From: Oxalobacteraceae bacterium
GTDB lineage: Bacteria > Pseudomonadota > Gammaproteobacteria > Burkholderiales > Burkholderiaceae_D
DNA: 64,000 nucleotides
Direction: 5' to 3'
Assembly: GCA_947448025.1 (NCBI GenBank)
Contig: CANFLV010000003.1
Coordinates: 1-64,000 of the forward strand
The position numbers and the translations under genes were made by a program. The notes under the pieces are model-generated. The model was not told where the DNA came from, did no database searches, and saw only the letters and a program-made list of their open reading frames with translations. Positions 54,188 through 62,991 of this stretch are shown one piece after another; the first letter of the stretch is position 1, and each line of letters opens with the position of its first letter.

Positions 54188-54863
54188 CCATGAATGCCTT
54201 CAATCGAATCGCTTCGGACCCAATCGACTTTCCCGGGACCATCTCAAGTGGCCACTCCAGAGTCGTTCCGGGCAAAAGATAAGCAGGTGCCGAAAGACGC
54301 GCAATCGGCTGACCGCTGGCGATGTCGAGCAAGCGCATGTCAGCGAGTTGGGCGTGAGCATTGCCTGAGTTCCTTACTTTGAGTTTGCCCGCATTCGGAC
54401 CCGAAGCGATGAGGCTCCAGCGCAAGTCCGGCTTGGTCGCGGCAACGCCCGTGATGAATACCGGAATGCCTATGCGCAGACGCATCTGGACGCCGATGCC
54501 ATCCTCCTTGGCCGCACCTGGCACTTCGGCCAGATAAATGCGATAACTGAGTTCACGATCTGGACTGATTTTTTTGCGCATGCCGATGCGTATGGTTTGC
54601 TTGCTGTGTGCCGGTATTGTAACGATGGGTGGCGTCGCCAGAATATGGTCGGTGGCCACATACACGTCTTCCCCGTTTTCCTGCGACCACTGCATGGCCT
54701 GGGCTTGAATGACCACGGCTTCATCGCCATCATTGGTGATGGAAAGTGGCATGGTCACCTGTTGCGCAGAGAGCCCCACGCGAATCGGCGAAACGTTAAA
54801 AGTCCCTGCTGCTGCCGCTAAGCTCATACAGGCAAGCAGGCTGGCCAGGATTAGCGTTTTCAC
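54141..54863 (-). CDS. Csu-type periplasmic fimbrial chaperone
   Basis: 240 residues starting at a GTG (54863) with GGAG 8 bp upstream. Signal peptide ending AAAAGTFNVSPIRVGLSAQ, the PapD-like donor strand region (VTMPLSITNDGDEAVVIQAQ), the conserved RIYLAEVPG motif and Arg/Lys anchor residues. It folds pilin subunits by donor-strand complementation. CsuC-like. Confidence 0.9.
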   Translation of the reverse strand: MKTLILASLLACMSLAAAAGTFNVSPIRVGLSAQQVTMPLSITNDGDEAVVIQAQAMQWSQENGEDVYVATDHILATPPIVTIPAHSKQTIRIGMRKKISPDRELSYRIYLAEVPGAAKEDGIGVQMRLRIGIPVFITGVAATKPDLRWSLIASGPNAGKLKVRNSGNAHAQLADMRLLDIASGQPIARLSAPAYLLPGTTLEWPLEMVPGKSIGSEAIRLKAFMDAGEVNADLVPQTAN

Positions 54864-54891
54864 GAAGGGCTCCGATCCAGTATTTCAGGTC

Positions 54892-55398
54892 TTAGTAGGA
54901 GATGGTCGCAGTAATGAGATCGCGGTAAGTACCTGAACTGACCGCATTTTGACCGGGCGGAATGCGGCCATAGACCGTCAGGGTGCGCTGATCCGATGGG
55001 GTCAATCCCGAGCCGATGATGGCCACGACTTCGCCAGTGAGCGTAGACCAGTTTTGCTGATGCCCTGCGTCGGAAAACAGTGCGTAGAAGAGTTCTTCAC
55101 TACCCTGCCTCATGCTTCTCGATGAAGTAATGTTGCTTGAGCCATTATCGAGCGCGATGGTTGCAGGCACGCTCTTGCTGCATTTCACGGTGATGGTGGT
55201 AGTGGAATCTTTTGGCGTCGTGGCCAGTTGATCATATTGGCCGAAATCCAAGGGCAGCGCGGAAATCGTGCAAGTGTCGCCGATGGTGGCAGAAACTTGA
55301 AAGTCTGCCGATGCTGTACCAGCGGCGAAACTCAGGCATGAAGTGCTGCCGAGTGCGGCGAGGAGCAGAATCTTGCGCAGTTGTTTTGAGGTTTTCAT
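54892..55398 (-). CDS. Csu-type major pilin (spore coat U domain)
   Basis: 168 residues, signal peptide ending SCLSFAAGTASA, then the donor strand FQVSATIGDTCTISALPLDF and the SCPU end ltVYGRIPPGQ...GTYRDLITATISY. AAGGA lies 8 bp before the ATG. First gene of the chaperone-usher operon and probable CsuA/B-like main subunit. A dyad operator-like element is 57 bp upstream. Confidence 0.88.
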   Translation of the reverse strand: MKTSKQLRKILLLAALGSTSCLSFAAGTASADFQVSATIGDTCTISALPLDFGQYDQLATTPKDSTTTITVKCSKSVPATIALDNGSSNITSSRSMRQGSEELFYALFSDAGHQQNWSTLTGEVVAIIGSGLTPSDQRTLTVYGRIPPGQNAVSSGTYRDLITATISY

Positions 55399-55454
55399 AT
55401 CGTAATCCTTTAGTGTGTAAGCGAAAAAAGTGAACTAATTGTGCAACCTTATTA

Positions 55455-55477
55455 GTCTGTATTTTGAAAATACAGAC
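55455..55477 (-). promoter_or_regulatory. Perfect 11-bp inverted repeat upstream of the fimbrial operon
   Basis: GTCTGTATTTT (55455-55465) and AAAATACAGAC (55467-55477) are exact inverted copies around one central G. It is 57 bp ahead of the first pilin gene, in the promoter region. It does not fit LexA spacing. Binding protein unknown. The rest of 55478-55810 shows no gene. Confidence 0.6.
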
Positions 55478-55810
55478 ACCCTTTTAGAAACAGGATTTCG
55501 GCCTTGCGACCTTGGCCCATGGAACAGGTAATGACGCGCCCAAGGAGCGAAAAGCGCGCCTGGTGACAAGCAACCGGGTAGTCGCTCCAACTAATTTCAA
55601 CATCCCTGCGACTTGGTCCAATGCACTGTTGCCATGCTTAATATTGTAAATTTCTTAACTTAATAAACGTAGCATTTTGATAATTTGTGGCGAATATAAC
55701 TAACTATGCAACAAGTGATAGGACATACAGGACGAGGGCTGGTCCGGCGCAAGTGCCTTCGCGCAAGAATATGGCGTGCTGTTTGCTCGTCGGGATATTC
55801 AGCTGATTGA

Positions 55811-56263
55811 ATGAAAACAGGCATGCCTGCACATCAAATCTTTCAATCTGGCATCATGTTGAACATGAAAAATGAAGCTGAACAATCTTCCTGCGCACTC
55901 ACCGTGCTCTACGATGGCGACTGCCCGATGTGTCGCGCCGAAATCCGTCATTTTCAGGGTTTGGCCGCGAGTGAAGCACTGGCCTGGCAGGATGTCAGTG
56001 CGCCGCTGGCCAGGCTGCCGGCCGGTGGCGACCGGGCAGCGTATATGGCGCGATTTCATGTACAGCGCAGTGATGGTGCGGTACTGAGTGGCGCACTAGC
56101 CTTCGTTGCGCTGTGGTCAGTTTTGCCGGGCTGGCGCTGGCTTGCGCGGCTGGCTCGACTGCCAGGCATGACGGCAGTCGTGGAATGTGGTTACCGTGTT
56201 TTTTTGCTATTGCGTCCGCGCCTGCAATGGCTGGCGCGCAAGGCTGCAGCGCGCTCGCGCTAA
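55811..56263 (+). CDS. DCC-family (DUF393) thiol-disulfide oxidoreductase-like protein
   Basis: 150 residues at most; internal ATGs at 55856 and 55865 are plausible starts because no start has a clear ribosome site. The core LTVLYDGDCPMCRAEIRHF has the DGxCPxC thioredoxin-like motif that names the family. The C-terminal half is hydrophobic (ALAFVALWSVLPGWRWLARL). Role is not established for the family. It is 116 bp before the molybdenum hydroxylase gene, with no firm functional link. Confidence 0.82.
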   Translation: MKTGMPAHQIFQSGIMLNMKNEAEQSSCALTVLYDGDCPMCRAEIRHFQGLAASEALAWQDVSAPLARLPAGGDRAAYMARFHVQRSDGAVLSGALAFVALWSVLPGWRWLARLARLPGMTAVVECGYRVFLLLRPRLQWLARKAAARSR

Positions 56264-56379
56264 AGCAAATTGCCGGGAACGCTGCAGAACAATGCAGCAA
56301 GCCTTGCATCAATGAATTCAGCGCCGCGTAGCATTCGCATGCGGCGACCCAGCTTAACCTTTAACGAGATAACATCATC

Positions 56380-58650
56380 ATGCATTTCGACTCCGCTTTC
56401 GGTGATTTGCGCGCCTTGCTGCCCAATGGACTTGCGGCGCGCCTGGACCATGCCCAGGGCACGGCAAACATGGACGCCAGTGTCGGCTTATCGCGCCGCA
56501 CTTTCCTGAAGATGAGTGTCGTCTCGGGCTTTGCGCTGGGCGCGTTTCCGCTGGGCGCAGGGGCGCAAAATGCCGCCGCGACCAAGCTGAAAGACTTCGA
56601 GCAACCCGGCGCCTTCCTGCACATCGCCAGGGATGGCACAGTCACGGTCACAGTCAATCGACTGGAATTCGGCCAAGGCGTGCTGACTGCACTACCGATG
56701 ATCCTGGCCGAAGAACTCGACGCCGACTGGAGCCGCGTGCGCGGCGTGCATGGCGACGCCAATCCTGCGTATATCGATCCGGCTTTTGGCATGCACATCA
56801 CCGGCGGCTCGGGCTCGATCAAGCACTCCTATACGCAGTACCGCGAACTCGGCGCACGCGCCCGCGCGATGTTGCTTGCTGCAGCGGCAGCACAATGGGG
56901 CGTCGCAGCAAGCACCCTGCGCACCGAAAACGGCATGGTCATCGGCGCCGGCGGCAAGACGCTTGCCTATGGCGAGCTCGCTGAGGCAGCCATGAACCTG
57001 CCCGTGCCGCTAACCGTAGCGCTCAAAGATGCCAAGGATTTCCGCATCATCGGCAAGGCCACCTCCCGCCTCGATGCACGCGCCAAATCGACCGGCGCGC
57101 AAGATTTCGGTATCGACATGCACTTGCCGGGCATGCTCACGGCCGTCGTCGTGCATGCGCCCGTATTCGGCGCCAGACTCAAATTTGTCAATGACACTGC
57201 GGCAAAAGCTGTCAAAGGCGTCAAGGCTGTACTGCGCATGCCGACCGACCGTGGCGGCGAAGGCGTGGCCATCGTTGCACAAGGCTATTGGGCCGCCAAA
57301 CAAGGGCGCGATGCGCTGCAGCTGGAGTGGGACACATCAGCAGTCGAGAAAGTCGATAGCACGGCGCAGATGGCCAGCTACAAGGCGCTGGCAAAAACGA
57401 CCGGCCTTGTCCATTTCAAGGCGGATGTGAGCGCATTGGCCACCGCGCCGAAAAAAATCAGCGCTGAATTCAGCTTCCCTTACCTCGCCCATGCGCCCAT
57501 GGAGCCGCTCAATTGCACCGTGCATGTTACCGGTACGGGCGCCGACGCCAAGGCGAATTTATGGCTCGGTTCGCAAATGCCGGGCTTCGATGCGATGGCC
57601 GCGGCCAAGGCGCTGGAACTGGCGCCTGAGCAAGTGAAGATCAACGTGCAGATGGCCGGCGGCGGTTTTGGCCGGCGTGCCGTGCCGACGGGGGAATACG
57701 TCGTCGAAGCTTGCACCGTGGCGAAACTCGCACGTACCGCCGGCCTCGATGTCCCGGTGCGGGTGATTTGGAGTCGCGAGGATGACATCAAGGGTGGCTA
57801 CTACCGGCCCATGCATGTGCATCGCGCAGAGATAGGCTTCGATGCCAAAGGCCGTATCCTGGCCTGGGATCATGTCGTGGTTGGTCAATCCATCGTCAAA
57901 GGCACGCCCTTTGAAGGCTACCTGATGAAGGATGGCATCGACAGTTCCGCGCTCGAAGGTATGCGTGACCCGTATGCTGTGCCGATGCGTCTGTCGGTGC
58001 ACCATCCCGAGGTCAATGTGCCGGTACTGTGGTGGCGCAGTGTCGGCTCGACCCATACAGCGTATGTGATGGAAACCCTGATCGACGAAATTGCCCGCGC
58101 CACGAAGCAGGACCCGGTCGCCTATCGCCTGCAGCTGCTGGGCGACAAACATCCGCGTCATACTGCGGCCCTGATGCTCGCGGTCGCACAGTCTGGCTAT
58201 GGCAAGCGCAAGCTGGCAGACGGTCGTGCCTGGGGCGTGGCGGTGCATGAATCATTTGATACCGTCGTGGCCTATGTGGCCGAAGCGTCTGTCACCAAGG
58301 GCGTGCCCAAGCTGCATGCCGTCACAGCAGGCGTGCATTGCAATCTGGCCGTGAATCCCAAAACCGTCGAAGCGCAGATACAAGGCGCCGCACTCATGGG
58401 GCTCAGTACCTGCCTGCCCGGTTCGGCCATCACCTTGAAGGATGGCGTGGTCGAACAAAGTAATTTTGGCGATTACGTCGTGGCGCGCATGCCGGACATG
58501 CCGCGCATTGCTGTACACATTGTGCCGAGTGCCGATGCACCTACGGGTATTGGGGAGCCGGGCTTGCCGCCGATGGCGCCGGCCTTTGCGAATGCGATTG
58601 CCCAGCTCACTGGCAAGACGCCACGGGGCTTGCCGTTCAAGCTGGCATGA
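56380..58650 (+). CDS. Xanthine-dehydrogenase-family molybdenum hydroxylase large subunit, Tat-exported
   Basis: 756 residues. Twin-Arg signal at about residue 38 (LSRRTFLKMSVVSGFALGAF). Then aldehyde oxidase/xanthine dehydrogenase molybdopterin-binding domains of the isoquinoline 1-oxidoreductase beta (IorB) type: VNRLEFGQGVLTALPMILAE, AGGGFGRRAVPTGEYV, VLWWRSVGSTHTAYVME and the catalytic Glu in GIGEPGLPPMAPAFANAI. The partner 2Fe-2S small subunit and the cytochrome subunit are not in the window. An in-frame ATG at 56470 just before the Tat motif is an alternative start. Substrate unknown, probably N-heterocycle or aldehyde. Confidence 0.9.
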   Translation: MHFDSAFGDLRALLPNGLAARLDHAQGTANMDASVGLSRRTFLKMSVVSGFALGAFPLGAGAQNAAATKLKDFEQPGAFLHIARDGTVTVTVNRLEFGQGVLTALPMILAEELDADWSRVRGVHGDANPAYIDPAFGMHITGGSGSIKHSYTQYRELGARARAMLLAAAAAQWGVAASTLRTENGMVIGAGGKTLAYGELAEAAMNLPVPLTVALKDAKDFRIIGKATSRLDARAKSTGAQDFGIDMHLPGMLTAVVVHAPVFGARLKFVNDTAAKAVKGVKAVLRMPTDRGGEGVAIVAQGYWAAKQGRDALQLEWDTSAVEKVDSTAQMASYKALAKTTGLVHFKADVSALATAPKKISAEFSFPYLAHAPMEPLNCTVHVTGTGADAKANLWLGSQMPGFDAMAAAKALELAPEQVKINVQMAGGGFGRRAVPTGEYVVEACTVAKLARTAGLDVPVRVIWSREDDIKGGYYRPMHVHRAEIGFDAKGRILAWDHVVVGQSIVKGTPFEGYLMKDGIDSSALEGMRDPYAVPMRLSVHHPEVNVPVLWWRSVGSTHTAYVMETLIDEIARATKQDPVAYRLQLLGDKHPRHTAALMLAVAQSGYGKRKLADGRAWGVAVHESFDTVVAYVAEASVTKGVPKLHAVTAGVHCNLAVNPKTVEAQIQGAALMGLSTCLPGSAITLKDGVVEQSNFGDYVVARMPDMPRIAVHIVPSADAPTGIGEPGLPPMAPAFANAIAQLTGKTPRGLPFKLA

Positions 58651-58666
58651 ATCTCTGAAGTAATTG

Positions 58667-58696
58667 AGCAGCGCGTGGCATAGAACACGCGCTGCT
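58667..58696. terminator. Bidirectional hairpin between the hydroxylase and DUF2076 genes
   Basis: AGCAGCGCGTG (58667-58677) and CACGCGCTGCT (58686-58696) form a perfect 11-bp stem with an 8-nt loop between two convergent stops. Confidence 0.75.
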
Positions 58697-58719
58697 TATG
58701 CGCGGCTCAATTGCCAGGC

Positions 58720-59385
58720 TCAGGCGAAACCGCCGTCATCATCAGCGCCACCCAGGTCCGAGATATCATTGAAGCCAGCATCCGCGGCGAGGGAATCGGA
58801 CGACTGCGACTGCGCTGGTGTGGCATGTTCTTGCGGCAAACCAGTCAGGGAATTTTGGCCCGCCAATCCTGATCCGTGCGTCTGATGCGACATCAGATTC
58901 TCAATTCCATGGTAAAGCAAGGCACCACCCGCCACGCCCGCTGCAGTCGCAGCGACCGTGCCCAGCATACTGCCCGCATTACTGCCGAAAAATCCGGTGT
59001 TGGAAGCGGTCAATACTGGCCCGGAATTAGGCATCGATATGGGTAAAGGGCTCTGTGCCATGTTCGCTGGTGGATTGCCGGAAAACAGCGGCGCTGCCGG
59101 CTTGGCACTGTTGCCCCACGCATTGGCGGCATCAAGGAAACTGGTCGCAGGGCTCGCGCGCTCCACATCGAGCGCCTTTTGCAACTGCTGCACCTGAGCT
59201 GTTGCCTGATCCAACTCCTTTTGCAAGAGCATGGCGCGCTGTACCAGCAGGTAAGCCGCATCAGGCTGTTGTGCGACCGCATTGGCGATCAAGGCGCTGG
59301 CCTGAGGATCTTTGGCGATCCCGCGGATGGCGACTAACTGCGTCAGGAAATCCTGCAAGGCCTGGTTCTCGGACGGTGTCATCAT
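58720..59385 (-). CDS. DUF2076 family protein
   Basis: 221 residues from the ATG at 59385, with GAGGAG 7 bp upstream. It opens MTPSENQALQDFLTQLVAIRG, the DUF2076 signature, followed by a coiled-coil (LLVQRAMLLQKELDQATAQV). Next is a Pro/Ala/Asn-rich linker, a Gly/Ala hydrophobic segment (MLGTVAATAAGVAGGALLYH) and an acidic C-terminus ending LGGADDDGG. Function unknown; family members are often near stress or envelope genes. No operon partner. Confidence 0.8.
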   Translation of the reverse strand: MMTPSENQALQDFLTQLVAIRGIAKDPQASALIANAVAQQPDAAYLLVQRAMLLQKELDQATAQVQQLQKALDVERASPATSFLDAANAWGNSAKPAAPLFSGNPPANMAQSPLPISMPNSGPVLTASNTGFFGSNAGSMLGTVAATAAGVAGGALLYHGIENLMSHQTHGSGLAGQNSLTGLPQEHATPAQSQSSDSLAADAGFNDISDLGGADDDGGFA

Positions 59386-59472
59386 CGTGACTCCTCTTAA
59401 AAATGGATGGAAACAGCTCGGCACTTTATCGGCGCCCTCAGCACCATCTTAGCGCGATCACGACGTCGATGT

Positions 59473-60243
59473 TCAAGCCGACAGTAATTCCTCGTACAAC
59501 CCCAGCAATTCCTGCGTCAATTTGTGCCGTGGATCCAGATAAATCATTGGTAGATTCCGGTCATGCGATTCACGGATGCGGATGGAACTCGACAGCTTAT
59601 TGTCCAGTACCGGCAAACCTTCGGCCTTCAATTCGTCGACCAAGCGTTGCGGCAGGCGCGCGCGTGGTTGGAATTGATTGACGACGATGCCTTCAATTTT
59701 TAGTGCGGCATTGTGGTCGGCCTGAATCTCGGCGACGTTCTTGATCAGCGTGTACAAAGCCTGGCGCGAAAAATCGTCGCAGTCGAAGGGAATCAGGCAG
59801 CGGTCAGTGGCAATCAGCGCCGACTGGCTAAAAAAATTATAGGCGGGCGGGGTATCGACAAAAATTTCATCGTAATCCTTGGCCAACTCGTTCAGCGTGT
59901 CACGCAATTTATAGATCTTGTGGCGCGACTCCAGCTGCGACTGCAGATCGCCCAGCTCCGGATGCGACACCATGATCGAGAGGTTCTCGAACGGCGTTTC
60001 ATGCACGTAGTGGCTGGCCGGTTTGCCGAATACGGCAAAACTAAGCAATTGTTCAAAGTAGGCTCCCATGGTCGGCACAGTCTCGGCCATGGCTTCGCCC
60101 AGCAGATAGCGGCTGGCGTTGCACTGTGGATCGATGTCGATCAGCAAAGTCCGCTTCCCCTGGCTGGCGGCAATCGCAGCCAGATTTACCGCAATTGTCG
60201 ATTTACCGACGCCGCCTTTTTGGTTGAAGATCACGCGTTTCAT
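59473..60243 (-). CDS. Orphan ParA-family ATPase
   Basis: 256 residues from the ATG at 60243. Deviant Walker A MKRVIFNQKGGVGKSTIAVN with the signature Lys, LLIDIDPQCNASRYLL, IFVDTPPAYNFFS and DCDDFSRQALYTL. Such ATPases position DNA, chemoreceptors or other cargo. No ParB, parS-like array, or minC/D/E-type partner adjoins it. The cargo cannot be deduced. The frame extends 23 codons upstream, but the conserved N-terminus begins at this Met. Confidence 0.88.
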   Translation of the reverse strand: MKRVIFNQKGGVGKSTIAVNLAAIAASQGKRTLLIDIDPQCNASRYLLGEAMAETVPTMGAYFEQLLSFAVFGKPASHYVHETPFENLSIMVSHPELGDLQSQLESRHKIYKLRDTLNELAKDYDEIFVDTPPAYNFFSQSALIATDRCLIPFDCDDFSRQALYTLIKNVAEIQADHNAALKIEGIVVNQFQPRARLPQRLVDELKAEGLPVLDNKLSSSIRIRESHDRNLPMIYLDPRHKLTQELLGLYEELLSA

Positions 60244-60826
60244 GTTCCAGTCCATAGGGAAAGTGATTGACGGGATGATTTTATCATCGTGCGCTGCAGC
60301 AATGCACTCCAATCGCGCTGCTGGCTTGGGCTGGCGCCAGATTCACGCGGTCCGACCAGGCAAACTTGATCCAGACATGATGCCGAATTGCCATGTCGCG
60401 GCAATCCTTGTGCTTAAAATTTATTTTGCTCCCGTTTCACGCGGAAACCCCCATCCTGCAATGGTTTCACGCCAGCATGAAAATGTTATCCACAGCCTTA
60501 TGCACGGATATTGTGGACAACTATATGACACTTAATAAATATGATTTAAATAATATCTGCGCGTTCGCATTCCGCCAAATGCTGAATTGGGCTGATGATC
60601 CGCTACGATTTTGGATGCGAATCAAGCATGCATGGCACCTTGATCGGCCAAGCATCATTTGAAAAAGTAAGACGGATACTGAAAACCGGATACTTAAATG
60701 CGACGGTAGAGGCGGCGTTCGGCAATGCGAGAAACACGACGTGATTTTCGCAGACAGCGTCAAGCATCCCTAAAAAGACAGGGCGCGACCGATATAAGTG
60801 AGGCAGAGTAGACAAACTTCGTAGGC
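60244..60826. other. 583-bp non-coding region upstream of parA-like gene
   Basis: Holds two DnaA-box-like sequences (see 60487-60521). Short frames are present (for example 60628-60744 plus, 38 codons) but show no ribosome site or recognisable family. I see no RNA gene. Confidence 0.5.
60487..60521. promoter_or_regulatory. Pair of inverted DnaA-box-like sites
   Basis: TTATCCACA at 60487-60495 is a perfect DnaA box, and TGTGGACAA at 60513-60521 (TTGTCCACA on the minus strand, one mismatch) faces it 17 bp away. A short AT-rich stretch follows (60530-60560). Origin function is not claimed; chance occurrence is possible. Confidence 0.4.
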
Positions 60827-61510
60827 TCAGGCACGAGAATCCAGATCGATCACCGAAGCCAGCACGACCTCACCGGGCGCTTCATAGCCGGCGACCACGA
60901 CTGCGCGAACCGGATCAGCGGAAGCTTTGTCGAGCATGCGCAGTACGAAATTGATCGACGCCCGGTCCAGCGAGGCGAAGGGCTCGTCTAACAGCGTGAC
61001 TGTGGCGCCAGCCGCAAAGGCGGCCGCCAGCCAGACTTTGCGCTTCGTGCCGGTGGACAGCATGTACAGCGACTTTTCCATGTGTGGCGCCAGCGTCAGG
61101 CCGTCGATCAACAGCGCCAGCGCTGTTTGATCGAAGGCAGGATAGCGCACCTTCATGAACGCAAAATAAGCAGCAGGCGTGACTTGGTCGAACGCCTCCG
61201 AGCGCGGATCGATCCAGAAAATCTGCTGCTGGTATTGCTCCGACTGCGCATCTTGCCGCACATGTTGGATCTGTAAGCTGCCTGCAGCGACTGGCAGTTT
61301 TCCCGCCAGTAGCCTTAGCAGGGTTGATTTGCCGCTGTCTTCACCGCCACATACCAGCGTGACGCCGGCAGGGATGGTCACAGAAAAGTTCTTGAACAGC
61401 GCATGCTGCGGATAGCCGAAATGCAGTCCTTCGACTTGCAGGACCGCTGGAAAAGAATTGTCAGAGGCGTCGATGGCAAGCTCACTTTCACGATGGTGAT
61501 GTCTGTTCAT
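60827..61510 (-). CDS. CcmA-like ABC transporter ATP-binding protein (orphan)
   Basis: 227 residues, one ABC domain: Walker A GGEDSGKSTLLRLL, signature region LSTGTKRKVWLAAAF (in place of LSGGQ), Walker B VTLLDEPFASLD. The short size and signature variant resemble CcmA or similar compact exporters. No permease gene adjoins it on either side, so its partner is unknown. Start at the ATG at 61510 is by frame only; no good ribosome site is visible. Confidence 0.8.
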   Translation of the reverse strand: MNRHHHRESELAIDASDNSFPAVLQVEGLHFGYPQHALFKNFSVTIPAGVTLVCGGEDSGKSTLLRLLAGKLPVAAGSLQIQHVRQDAQSEQYQQQIFWIDPRSEAFDQVTPAAYFAFMKVRYPAFDQTALALLIDGLTLAPHMEKSLYMLSTGTKRKVWLAAAFAAGATVTLLDEPFASLDRASINFVLRMLDKASADPVRAVVVAGYEAPGEVVLASVIDLDSRA

Positions 61511-61614
61511 TGTAGCTGTGACGCTGGCAATTCATGCAGGCGTCGTATAAGTCCCAGTCAGAGCGCACAATGGAATTACTTGAAACTGAAAAGTGAAGAA
61601 GCTATCTTGTACTT

Positions 61615-62991
61615 TCAACCCTGGGTGTCCGTCGTTTGCGGGCCATATTTTTTTAACTTGTACCACAACGAACGTTCACTGATGTCGAGCAAGGCGGCCG
61701 CTTTTTGCTTGCTGCCACCGGCCTGTTCAAGAGCCAAACCAATCAAGCGCGCTTCAAAAGCCTCAACCGCCGGCGTCAAAGGTCCCAGTGTAATCGGCGA
61801 CTCTGGCGCTGCAGCTTGACGCAGGGAGGCATCAGGTTCAAGCGGGAAATGGCTCATATTGAATGGCCCGCTGCCGCAAAGAACCAGAGCGCGCTCCACC
61901 ATGTTTTCCAATTCACGGACGTTGCCGGGCCAATCGTAAGCGAGCAGGTGTTTGACGACTTCAGCGCTGGGCATGCTTCTGCCATCTGCGCGCGGACTGT
62001 GCTTGACGATGAAATGGGCAAGCAAATCCGGGATGTCCTCTTTACGCTCACGCAAGGGCGTCAGCGTGATGGGCAAAACATTGAGACGATAATAAAGATC
62101 TTCACGCAAACGCCCTTCATTGACCGCGTCGCGCGGATGGCGATTGGTCGCAGCAACGATACGGAGATTGAGCGGTATGCGACGATTACTGCCAAGCCGC
62201 TCGACGGTATTGTCCTGCAAAAAACGCAACAGCTTCGCCTGTAGAGCGATCGGCATCTCGGTCAACTCATCGAGGAAAACGGTGCCTTCATTGGCCAGCT
62301 CAAATTTACCGATCCGGTCCTTGAGCGCGCCGGTGAAGGCGCCCTTCTCGTAGCCAAATAATTCCGCCTCCAGCATCTCGGCAGGAATCGCCGCACAGTT
62401 AATCGGCACAAATAATTTGTCACGGCGCGGTGATGCATTGTGAATCGCGCGCGCAGCCAATTCCTTGCCCGTGCCGGTTTCACCGGCGATCATGACCGGC
62501 GCCTTGGCCGGTGCGACCTGACGGATCAATTCATAAATCGCTTTCATCGCGACACTGGTGCCAATGAAGGCATCCCAGCCGCGATTGAGTTCTTCACGCA
62601 GGAAACTGTTCTGACGCAGCATCGCCGCTTCATTGAGGACACGCGCAATCGCGAGCTCCAATTCTTCGAGGTCGAACGGGCGCAATAAATAATCACTGGC
62701 GCCGCATTTCATGGCGTGGACGGCAGACTCCACCGAGCCATGTGCCGTAATCAGAATGACTGGCACTCCCATGCCGTCGCGACGCATCGTGTTTAACAAT
62801 TCAATGCCATCCATTTCCGGCATGCGCATATCAGTAATGACCAGGTCGACCGGATTATCCCGCAGGATCTCGAGGGCTTCGCGACCGTTACCGGCGACGT
62901 AGACCGTATGGCCGGCGCTACGCAGCATAATCTCGAGCACGCGCCGCATGTGAGGTTCGTCGTCGACGACGAGAATACAGTGCTGGTTCAT
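61615..62991 (-). CDS. NtrC-family sigma-54 response regulator
   Basis: 458 residues. Receiver ([15 protein letters not shown], acceptor in [13 protein letters not shown]), AAA+ core with Walker [14 protein letters not shown], the sigma-54 contact loop GAFTGA, Walker [11 protein letters not shown], sensor [20 protein letters not shown], and a C-terminal Fis-type HTH ([20 protein letters not shown]). It activates sigma-54 promoters after phosphorylation. Its ATG overlaps the kinase stop by 4 bp. Target genes are not evident here. Confidence 0.94.
   Translation of the reverse strand: MNQHCILVVDDEPHMRRVLEIMLRSAGHTVYVAGNGREALEILRDNPVDLVITDMRMPEMDGIELLNTMRRDGMGVPVILITAHGSVESAVHAMKCGASDYLLRPFDLEELELAIARVLNEAAMLRQNSFLREELNRGWDAFIGTSVAMKAIYELIRQVAPAKAPVMIAGETGTGKELAARAIHNASPRRDKLFVPINCAAIPAEMLEAELFGYEKGAFTGALKDRIGKFELANEGTVFLDELTEMPIALQAKLLRFLQDNTVERLGSNRRIPLNLRIVAATNRHPRDAVNEGRLREDLYYRLNVLPITLTPLRERKEDIPDLLAHFIVKHSPRADGRSMPSAEVVKHLLAYDWPGNVRELENMVERALVLCGSGPFNMSHFPLEPDASLRQAAAPESPITLGPLTPAVEAFEARLIGLALEQAGGSKQKAAALLDISERSLWYKLKKYGPQTTDTQG

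Noticed and set aside
55455-55477. LexA box for the CTGTAT...ATACAG dyad
   Set aside because: The distance between CTG and CAG is 13 instead of 10, so it does not match the usual gammaproteobacterial or betaproteobacterial SOS box.
60628-60744. 38-codon plus-strand frame in the parA upstream region
   Set aside because: No ribosome site, no known motif, and too short to support without conservation.
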